NCBI GenBank assembly: GCA_900549235.1
Contig: URNT01000002.1
Span: 62,001 to 126,000 of the forward strand
Reading direction: 5' to 3'
DNA: 64,000 bases
From: an uncultured Clostridium sp.
GTDB taxonomy: Bacteria; Bacillota; Clostridia; Lachnospirales; Lachnospiraceae
The notes beneath the pieces were generated by a model. The model ran no database searches and was not told the origin of the DNA. It was given only the letters and a program-made list of their open reading frames with translations. Shown one piece after another: positions 58,030-64,000 of this stretch. Position 1 is the first letter of the stretch; every line of letters starts with the position of its first letter. Both the position numbers and the translations under genes were made by a program.

Positions 58030-58887
58030 TCAATCATAATATATTTCTTCCGGGATGTCAATACTTCCCTGAAAGACTTCTTCTGCCGGCCCGGTCATAT
58101 ACAGATGACCCTTTTCCCGGTCCAGACGGATCCTCAGACAGCCGCCCTTTAACTCCACCTCTGCCTCATCCTCTGCAAATCCTCTTAAGATAGCCGCCAT
58201 CACGCTGGCGGTAGCCCCGGTGCCGCAGGCCCAGGTCTCCCCGCTGCCCCGTTCCCAGACACGCATCTTCAGGTGGCTCCGGTCCAGGATCTGGATAAAT
58301 TCCGTATTAACCCGTTCCGGCTGGAAACGCTCATGAAATTCAAAAGCCGGACCGATCCGGTCCAGATCCAGATTCTCAAGAACCGGTGTCTCCTCTCCCT
58401 GCCACATCTCCTCCATAAAATAAACGGCGTGGGGATTTCCCATGCTGATCCCTGTAAAAAGAGAGGTTTTTCCATCGACCTGGATCCTTTCCGGAAGCTC
58501 TGAGGTCAGAACTCCTTCTCCCATATCTACGGTAATCTGAACCGCCTTTCCATTCTCCACCACAAGCTCCAGAGTCTTGATACCGGCCAGTGTCTCCACT
58601 GTGATCCGGTGCCGGTCCGCAGGCACCAGGCCATGGTCATATACATACTTACCCACACAGCGGATGCCATTTCCGCACATCATCCCCTGTGAGCCGTCCG
58701 CATTGTACATATCCATACGGCAGTCCGCCTTATCTGAAGGGCAGATCAGGATCAGACCGTCTGAGCCGATGCCGAAATGACGGTCGCTTACATATTTCGC
58801 TGTTTTCCCCGGCTCCCTTACCTCCTCCTTAAAGCAGTCTACATATACATAATCGTTTCCGATTCCCTGCATTTTTACAAATTTCAT
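58030..58887 (-). CDS. dapF: diaminopimelate epimerase
   Basis: Interconverts LL- and meso-diaminopimelate with two cysteines acting as acid and base. The 285 residues are two similar halves: GIGNDYVYVDCF then MMCGNGIRCVGKYVYD (first Cys), and ETWACGTGATASVMAAIL (second Cys). Both are intact, so this is the functional copy, in contrast with the paralogue at 60948. TGAGGTGACAG precedes the ATG. The gap to dapL is 148 bases and has no clear terminator. Confidence 0.95.
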   Translation of the reverse strand: MKFVKMQGIGNDYVYVDCFKEEVREPGKTAKYVSDRHFGIGSDGLILICPSDKADCRMDMYNADGSQGMMCGNGIRCVGKYVYDHGLVPADRHRITVETLAGIKTLELVVENGKAVQITVDMGEGVLTSELPERIQVDGKTSLFTGISMGNPHAVYFMEEMWQGEETPVLENLDLDRIGPAFEFHERFQPERVNTEFIQILDRSHLKMRVWERGSGETWACGTGATASVMAAILRGFAEDEAEVELKGGCLRIRLDREKGHLYMTGPAEEVFQGSIDIPEEIYYD

Positions 58888-58899
58888 GTTTCTGTCACC

Positions 58900-59457
58900 T
58901 CATATGTGTATTAAGCTGATCACCATCTGGGCAGTCTCCACCAGGCTGGTGCCATTATCCATGCTGCATTTTTGTATATAACGGTGGGCCTCCGGCTCCG
59001 TCATGCCGTTGCGTTCCATTAAAAGAGCCTTGGCCTTGCCGATCAGCTCCTTTTCCTCTTCACTGCGCTCCCTGGGCCTGCTCCTTCGTTTCCTTCTGAG
59101 CCGGATCTGGGACTGGGCCATCATTTCCAGGGTGCTGATCAGATCATGGACCTTTAAGGGCATGGGAAGACAGATCACGTCCCCTGTTGCCCTGGTATCC
59201 ATGCGGCTGGGCGAAACCAGCAGAAGCATGCCAAATTCCCCGGGAAGGCACTGGCGCACCTCATCATACATCATATCCTCAAAGCGGAAGCCGCTTACAA
59301 GGATCCCGCTCCCAAGCTCCTCTGCAGTGGAGATGGCCTGGGCGCCGGAAGTACATACGGCCATTACCTCAAAGCCATGCCGGACCAGGATCCCCCTGAT
59401 CTGCTTTCCGTCCTCCGGTTTTGAAAAAGCTACGATCACATTTGTCACAGGCATCAC
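58900..59457 (-). CDS. ANTAR-domain antiterminator regulator
   Basis: A 185-residue response-regulator-like protein. The N-terminal receiver-like domain (VIVAFSKPEDGKQIRGILVR) lacks the clear phosphorylated Asp, and the C-terminus has an ANTAR RNA-binding domain (RERSEEEKELIGKAKALLME, then RNGMTEPEAHRYIQKCSMDN). ANTAR proteins bind hairpins and stop transcription termination. It sits 26 bases after glnA, as for NitR-type regulators of clostridial glnA. The start may be the ATG at 59457 or a GTG three codons later. Confidence 0.85.
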   Translation of the reverse strand: MMPVTNVIVAFSKPEDGKQIRGILVRHGFEVMAVCTSGAQAISTAEELGSGILVSGFRFEDMMYDEVRQCLPGEFGMLLLVSPSRMDTRATGDVICLPMPLKVHDLISTLEMMAQSQIRLRRKRRSRPRERSEEEKELIGKAKALLMERNGMTEPEAHRYIQKCSMDNGTSLVETAQMVISLIHI

Positions 59458-59483
59458 CTCCCTGCAGGCAGCTGCCTGGATGT

Positions 59484-60821
59484 TTAATATTTATACAGAT
59501 ACTGGCTGACCTCCCAGTCAGTCACCTGAGACCTGAATTCCCGCCATTCCTTCTTCTTGGCATCCAGATACTTTGTATATATGTGGCTTCCCAGCACTTC
59601 TTTCATAAAACTGCACTCAGAAGCCGCGTCAATGGCCTCCCCAAGGGTTCTGGGAATCTGCTGGAGCCCCAGGGCCTTCCGTTCCTTCTCATCCATGGAA
59701 AACAGGTTTCCCTCGATCCCCGCAGGAAGCTCCATCTTCTGCTCAATGCCGTCAAGCCCCGCGTGCAGGCAGGCCGCAAGGGCCAGATACGGATTCATAG
59801 CCGGATCCGGGCAGCGCAGCTCGATGCGGGTATTCTCTCCTCTGGGAGAAGGAATCCGCAGAAGGGAACTGCGGTTAGAGGTGGGCGACCAGGCAATATA
59901 GGTGGGGGCATCATACCCCGGCACCAGGCGCTTGTAGGAGTTCACCAAAGGATTGGTGAGAATGGTCATGGCCTTCATATGACGGAGGATCCCCGCCATA
60001 AAGGAATAGGCCAGAGGGCTTAAATCTGTCCCTCCCTTTTCCCCCGCAAACAGATTTCTCCCCTCCCGGTCGGAAAGAGACATATTAATATGCATACCGG
60101 AGCCATTGACACCTTCCTTTGGCTTTGGCATAAAGGTGGCATGGAGGCCGTGGCGCTTGGCAATGGTCTTTGCCGCCATTTTAAAGGTCATGATATTGTC
60201 CGCCGCCTGAAGGGCCTCTGTATACTGAAGATCGATCTCATGCTGGCCCGGCGCCAGCTCGTGGTGGCTGGCTTCGATCTCAAAACCCATATCCTCCAGA
60301 TTCAGCACAATATCACGGCGGACATTTTCCGCCAGATCGATAGGGGAAACATCAAAGTATCCGGCTCTCTCATGGGTATTGGTAGTAGGGCGGCCCTCCT
60401 CGTCGGTGTGGAAAAGGAAAAATTCACATTCCGGACCTACATGGAACACATAGCCCATGGACTCCGCCTTTTTTACCGCCCGCTTCAGGACGCTTCTTGG
60501 AGAACCTTCAAATTCGGTGCCATCCGGATTGTATACATCACAGATCAGCCTTGCCACCTTTCCCTGCTGGGGTCTCCAGGGAAAGATCTCAAAGGTATCC
60601 AGATCCGGGTGGAGGTACATATCCGACTCATCGATCCGCACAAAGCCCTCAATGGCAGAGCCGTCGAACATACAGCGGTTGTCCAGAGCCTTTTTTAGCT
60701 GGCTGGACGTGATCGCAACATTTTTAAGCATCCCAAAAATATCGGTGAACTGAAGGCGGATAAACTCCACATCCTCCTCCTCTGCCATACGGATAATATC
60801 ATCTCGATCATATTTGCTCAT
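59484..60821 (-). CDS. glnA: glutamine synthetase type I
   Basis: Makes glutamine from glutamate, ammonia and ATP. The 445 residues have the beta-grasp N-terminus (VEFIRLQFTDIFGMLKNVAI), then FLFHTDEEG, the glutamate-binding MHINMSLSD region and NSYKRLVPGYDAPTYIAWSP. No adenylylation-loop Tyr of the enterobacterial kind is obvious, and the length is that of the GSI-alpha class, which is feedback-inhibited by glutamine. The start is the ATG after GAGAGGAAGATGGAAA; the longer frame is not supported. A promoter with a terminator-like leader lies upstream. Confidence 0.97.
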   Translation of the reverse strand: MSKYDRDDIIRMAEEEDVEFIRLQFTDIFGMLKNVAITSSQLKKALDNRCMFDGSAIEGFVRIDESDMYLHPDLDTFEIFPWRPQQGKVARLICDVYNPDGTEFEGSPRSVLKRAVKKAESMGYVFHVGPECEFFLFHTDEEGRPTTNTHERAGYFDVSPIDLAENVRRDIVLNLEDMGFEIEASHHELAPGQHEIDLQYTEALQAADNIMTFKMAAKTIAKRHGLHATFMPKPKEGVNGSGMHINMSLSDREGRNLFAGEKGGTDLSPLAYSFMAGILRHMKAMTILTNPLVNSYKRLVPGYDAPTYIAWSPTSNRSSLLRIPSPRGENTRIELRCPDPAMNPYLALAACLHAGLDGIEQKMELPAGIEGNLFSMDEKERKALGLQQIPRTLGEAIDAASECSFMKEVLGSHIYTKYLDAKKKEWREFRSQVTDWEVSQYLYKY

Positions 60822-60867
60822 TTTCCATCTTCCTCTCCTCGCAAGCTGTCTGTGTACGCGAAAGCAC

Positions 60868-60899
60868 AAAAGGCGGGAGCGTTCTGCGCAGCCCCGCCT
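60868..60899 (-). promoter_or_regulatory. terminator-like hairpin in glnA leader
   Basis: On the minus strand, AGGCGGG and CCCGCCT pair around a GC-rich loop and are followed by TTTTGTGCTTT. It lies between the glnA promoter (60909) and the glnA start, so glnA transcription must pass it. A dual role as the terminator of the upstream dapF-like gene and an attenuator for glnA is likely. Confidence 0.65.
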
Positions 60900-60908
60900 G
60901 ATATAGAA

Positions 60909-60937
60909 AATATAACAGCAGTATTTTTATTTGTCAA
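60909..60937 (-). promoter_or_regulatory. glnA promoter
   Basis: On the minus strand, TTGACA (60932-60937), a 17-base spacer and TATATT (60909-60914): a strong sigma-A promoter between the dapF-like gene and glnA. Confidence 0.85.
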
Positions 60938-60947
60938 TAAGCAACCG

Positions 60948-61826
60948 CTACAGGGCTCTCACCTGCTCGGTTAAGTGGCTTCCAAGGCGCATGGTCCCCA
61001 CAAAGCCCACATCACCGGTCATAAGCACCGTTCCATCCGGCTCAATCTCGATCTCCAAAGTACCGCCGGGCATCTGTACGATTACCTTCGGATCCGTCAG
61101 ACCCAGACGGTGGGCCGCCGCTGCCGCCGCGCAGCAGCCGCTTCCTGAAGCCAGGGTATACCCGGCTCCCCGTTCATATACCTCGGTCTGGATATGGGTC
61201 CGGTCCAGAACCTTGATGATCTGGGTGTTCATCTTTTCCGGGAACTGTCTGGCGCTTTCTGAATAAGATCCGATCCGGCATACCAGCTCCCGTGAGATCT
61301 CATCCATCAGGATCACACAGTGGGGATTTCCCACAGACAGACAGGTCACCGGGTAGGGGATCCGGCCGAACACCATAGTTTCATTGATAATCTCACGCCT
61401 GGGCCCTGTCACCGGCACCTCGTCGCTCCAGAAGGTTGCCTTTCCCATGGAAGCCTTCAGCCGTGTGCCCTCCTCATTCAGGTAATGGATCAGTACCGGA
61501 CCGCCCTTAGAGTAAATGGTAAAATCCTTTTTCTGCACATAGCCTCCATCCTTCAGATACTTTGCAAAAATGCGGACACCATTGCCGCTCTTTTCCGCCA
61601 TGCTGCCATCCGGGTTCCAGATCACCATGGAAATCTTATCGCCATCCAGCACCGGCCCCTCCATAATGCCGTCTGCCCCCACACCGAAATTCCGGTTGCA
61701 CAGCAGCCTGACCCGGTCCGGGTTCAGCTCCATCCCATTTTTTGCAGGATCATATACCAGATAATCATTTCCCAGACCATGATACTTTTCAACTGTAAGC
61801 CTCATATACCGCACCTGTCCTTTCAC
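60948..61826 (-). CDS. DapF-like protein lacking both catalytic cysteines
   Basis: A 292-residue protein with the two-half DapF fold: HGLGNDYLVYDPAKNG, NFGVGADGIMEGP and PGGTLEIEIEPDGTVLMTGD. At the first catalytic site the usual CGNG reads SGNG (AEKSGNGVRIFAKY), and at the second the usual ACGTG reads ASGSG (YTLASGSGCCAAAAA). Both Cys are replaced by Ser, so simple two-base epimerase chemistry is unlikely; another proton-transfer or dehydratase-like reaction, or an inactive binding role, is possible. The next residues after ASGSG are CC, which do not take the same positions. A complete dapF is present close by, so this is not needed for lysine. No obvious ribosome binding site surprise. Confidence 0.85.
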   Translation of the reverse strand: MKGQVRYMRLTVEKYHGLGNDYLVYDPAKNGMELNPDRVRLLCNRNFGVGADGIMEGPVLDGDKISMVIWNPDGSMAEKSGNGVRIFAKYLKDGGYVQKKDFTIYSKGGPVLIHYLNEEGTRLKASMGKATFWSDEVPVTGPRREIINETMVFGRIPYPVTCLSVGNPHCVILMDEISRELVCRIGSYSESARQFPEKMNTQIIKVLDRTHIQTEVYERGAGYTLASGSGCCAAAAAAHRLGLTDPKVIVQMPGGTLEIEIEPDGTVLMTGDVGFVGTMRLGSHLTEQVRAL

Positions 61827-61958
61827 ACTTCCGATTCCACGTTTAAATTCATTTTAACAGGCATTATTTTATATGAATATACAAAAAATGCTGTAAAATC
61901 TTTCAAAAAATGCTATTATAATTGTAGTATATGATTCGGCACAGAAAAGGAGAAAGTA

Positions 61959-62819
61959 ATGGAAAAAAATCCAGACGCAGCCGCCAGACAGGGCTTTTTA
62001 CATGAGGACTTCCGCCTGTTCCATCTCCGTGACATCCCCTCCGGCCAATATGAGCCCCATTATCACGATTTTTATAAAATCCTTGTTTTTCTGGAGGGAA
62101 ATATCAATTATACCATTGAAGGCCGTACCTATTCCCTTCTGCCCTATGACATTCTGCTGGTGGATAAGGGACAGATCCATATGCCCAGAGTTCTCTCCCA
62201 ACGGCCCTACGAGCGGATCATCCTCTATCTCTCTCCGGCCTTCCTGGACTCTGACGGCAGCGCTGCCCCCCTTTCCCAGTGCTTCCTGGAGGCCCAGTAC
62301 CGCCACTCCGGCGTCCTTCGTCTGGAAAATGACACAAGAGCCCCGCTGTTTTCCCTGCTTCGGCGCCTGGAAGAAGCCCTGGGAGATAAAAAAGAGGAGT
62401 TTGCCGCCCATCTTCTTTCAAAACTTCTCTGTCTGGAATTTCTGATCCTTCTAAACCGGATCTGCCAGGATCCTGCCTCCGGCTTTCTTGCCTCTGGCAC
62501 TCTGGATTACAGGATCTCCGGGCTTCTTGCCTACATCAGCAGCCACCTGGAGGAGGATCTGTCCATCCCTCAGCTGTCTGAGGTCTGCTTCCTCAGTCCC
62601 TACCATATGATGCGGCTGTTTAAGGAGCAGACCGGCTCCACCATCGGCAGCTATATTACAGAAAAGCGCCTTCTCCTGGCCAGAGAACAGATGGAACAGG
62701 GTGAGTCCGTCACAAGCGCCTGTTTTTCCAGCGGGTTTAAAAGCTATGGATCCTTTTTGAGAGCGTATAAAAAGAGATTTGGGGAGGTGCCGGGGAGGGT
62801 GAAGAAGGGAGAACTGTAA
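61959..62819 (+). CDS. AraC-family transcriptional regulator
   Basis: A 286-residue regulator. The N-terminal cupin/AraC-ligand domain (about 25-150) has YEPHYHDFYKILVFLEGNIN and SLLPYDILLVDKGQIHMP, and the C-terminal pair of HTHs (about 190-285) is the AraC type (LEEDLSIPQLSEVCFLSPYH and SACFSSGFKSYGSFLRAYKK). A sugar or small-molecule signal is expected. It is divergent from the dapF-like gene, with a TATAAT (61917-61922) in the gap, so it may regulate that gene or itself. AAAAGGAG precedes the ATG. Confidence 0.9.
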   Translation: MEKNPDAAARQGFLHEDFRLFHLRDIPSGQYEPHYHDFYKILVFLEGNINYTIEGRTYSLLPYDILLVDKGQIHMPRVLSQRPYERIILYLSPAFLDSDGSAAPLSQCFLEAQYRHSGVLRLENDTRAPLFSLLRRLEEALGDKKEEFAAHLLSKLLCLEFLILLNRICQDPASGFLASGTLDYRISGLLAYISSHLEEDLSIPQLSEVCFLSPYHMMRLFKEQTGSTIGSYITEKRLLLAREQMEQGESVTSACFSSGFKSYGSFLRAYKKRFGEVPGRVKKGEL

Positions 62820-62846
62820 TAAACAGTTTCCACCAATATTACACCA

Positions 62847-62884
62847 CAAAAAACCGGCCCTATCATTTCGGATAAGACCGGCTC
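62847..62884 (-). terminator. ftsH terminator
   Basis: On the minus strand, AGCCGGTCTTATC pairs with GATAGGGCCGGTT (with G-U pairs), loop CGAAAT, followed by TTTTT. Confidence 0.8.
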
Positions 62885-62890
62885 TGTGTT

Positions 62891-64000
62891 TTAGATATTC
62901 ACATCTTTATCTGTTTTTCCATACTCCGGATGGACCCATCCATCCTCTGTTTCCGGCTCCTTTGGATCCGGGACAGTCTCCAGAGTGCCTGCCTCCGGCT
63001 GTATTTCCGTCTTTACGGCTGCTTCAGCCATTTCTTCCTTCTCTTCCTCTGGAATTCCCTTTACCTGGCGGAAGATCTTCATAAATTCCTTACCGGTGAT
63101 AGTTTCCTTGTCGATCAGGAACTGAGCGATCTGATCCATAGCATCCCGGTTTTCTGAAAGAAGGCGCTTCGCCTCCTCATAGGAATCCTTCAGTATCTTC
63201 ATAACCTCACGGTCAATCTCCGCTGCCGTGTCGTCTCCGCAGTTAAGAACTGCCCGTCCGCCAAGGTACTGATTCTCCTGGGAAGCAAGGCCCATAAGGC
63301 CGAATTTCTCAGACATACCAAACTGAGTCACCATAGCCTTTGCCAGGTTGGTAGCCTGCTGGATGTCATTGGCCGCGCCTGTAGTCACCGTCTCAAAGAC
63401 GATCTCCTCCGCCGCCCGTCCGGCCATCAATTCAACCAGCCGCGCCTCAAGCTCCTTCTGAGTGTTCAGATACTTCTCCTCCTCAGGCACATTCATCACA
63501 TATCCCAGAGCTCCCATGGTTCTGGGAACGATGGTAATCTTCTGCACCGGCTCCGAATGCTTCTGGAGCGCGCTTACAAGGGCATGTCCCACCTCATGGT
63601 AGGATACGATCCGCCGCTCCTCCTTGCTCATGATCCGGTCCTTCTTCTCCTTACCCACAAGAACCACCTCCACTGCCTCAAACAGGTCCTTCTGAGACAC
63701 AGCGCTGCGGCCATTCTTTACAGCCATAATGGCAGCCTCATTCATCATATTAGCAAGGTCGGCGCCTACCGCGCCTGATGTAGCAAGGGCAATCTCCTTA
63801 AAATCAACAGTCTCATCCAGAAGCACATCCTTGGAATGTACCTTCAGAATACTGATACGTCCGTTCAGATCCGGCTTATCCACAATCACACGGCGGTCAA
63901 AACGTCCCGGCCGCAGAAGGGCAGGATCCAGAATCTCCGGACGGTTGGTGGCAGCAAGCACCAGAAGCCCCTTGGCAGAATCAAAACCGTCCATCTCGCT
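62891..64000 (-). CDS. ftsH: ATP-dependent zinc metalloprotease FtsH (3' part)
   Basis: The gene runs off the right edge of the window; only the C-terminal part (about 369 codons) is present, beginning near the second region of homology (LLVLAATNRPEILDPALLRP, GRFDRRVIVDKPDL). The metalloprotease domain has SYHEVGHALVSAL (HExxH zinc site). The C-terminal tail (EEEKEEMAEAAVKTEIQPEA) is acidic and extends beyond the protease core, as in Firmicute FtsH. It degrades misfolded and regulatory membrane and soluble proteins; the N-terminal membrane segments and Walker A lie outside the window. Confidence 0.96.
   Translation of the reverse strand, partial: SEMDGFDSAKGLLVLAATNRPEILDPALLRPGRFDRRVIVDKPDLNGRISILKVHSKDVLLDETVDFKEIALATSGAVGADLANMMNEAAIMAVKNGRSAVSQKDLFEAVEVVLVGKEKKDRIMSKEERRIVSYHEVGHALVSALQKHSEPVQKITIVPRTMGALGYVMNVPEEEKYLNTQKELEARLVELMAGRAAEEIVFETVTTGAANDIQQATNLAKAMVTQFGMSEKFGLMGLASQENQYLGGRAVLNCGDDTAAEIDREVMKILKDSYEEAKRLLSENRDAMDQIAQFLIDKETITGKEFMKIFRQVKGIPEEEKEEMAEAAVKTEIQPEAGTLETVPDPKEPETEDGWVHPEYGKTDKDVNI

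Overview
The window is chromosomal DNA of a spore-forming, low-to-moderate GC Firmicute, most likely a Lachnospiraceae/Clostridium-type gut anaerobe. The evidence is a split SleC-type spore cortex-lytic gene, an LL-diaminopimelate aminotransferase, a glnA-ANTAR gene pair, AGGAGG-type ribosome binding sites throughout, a CarD-family regulator and a fructose PTS operon beside an RpiR regulator. The species cannot be fixed from the sequence.

Left chromosomal arm (1-15.5 kb): fruK-fruA with an RpiR-family regulator; a PAP2-family membrane protein; a secreted PL9-type beta-helix lipoprotein behind a cre-like palindrome; a family 2 glycosyltransferase; a CPBP protease; carbamate kinase; a CarD-family regulator; carA-carB; and a decayed Uma2 gene.

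Prophage (15,901 to about 54,160; about 38.3 kb). A large serine integrase has placed a podovirus-like prophage inside the sleC reading frame. The 3' part of sleC lies at 15,520-15,900 and the 5' part at 54,159-55,034. A 10-bp repeat (GGTCATCCAA) marks both junctions, and joining the two parts restores a 418-codon in-frame gene. Rightward genes at the 54-kb end are the integrase, a membrane-anchored J-domain protein and an XRE repressor. Everything else runs leftward: many small early genes, an amidase endolysin, a cytosine methyltransferase-like protein, a plasmid-like block (ribbon-helix-helix protein, MobC, tyrosine recombinase, HUH-type Rep), terminase, portal, a phage-encoded Prp-type cysteine protease, scaffold, N4-gp56-type capsid, a tail fibre with an apparent invertible C-terminal cassette, holin, NlpC/P60 lysin, tail proteins with S74 chaperone domains, an internal virion protein, and a 2,566-residue polyvalent protein presumably injected with the DNA. 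A GHKL-ATPase/DUF4325 gene with its own promoter sits just inside the left attachment site as cargo.

Right chromosomal arm (54.2-64 kb): the 5' part of sleC, 5-formyltetrahydrofolate cyclo-ligase, a SPOR-domain amidase behind a sigma-K-like promoter, dapL, dapF, an ANTAR antiterminator, glnA with a terminator-like hairpin in its leader, a DapF paralogue lacking both catalytic cysteines, an AraC-family regulator, and the 3' part of ftsH.

The most interesting points are: (1) a prophage disrupting the main cortex-lytic germination enzyme, in an arrangement like the known phage-regulated sporulation genes; (2) a phage Prp protease beside a capsid and a scaffold that both begin with L27-like Prp cleavage motifs; (3) an in-frame invertible tail-fibre cassette; and (4) a DapF-like enzyme with both cysteines replaced by serine. 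No tRNA, rRNA or CRISPR array was seen. Calls rest on reading motifs and protein sequence by eye; no database search was run.
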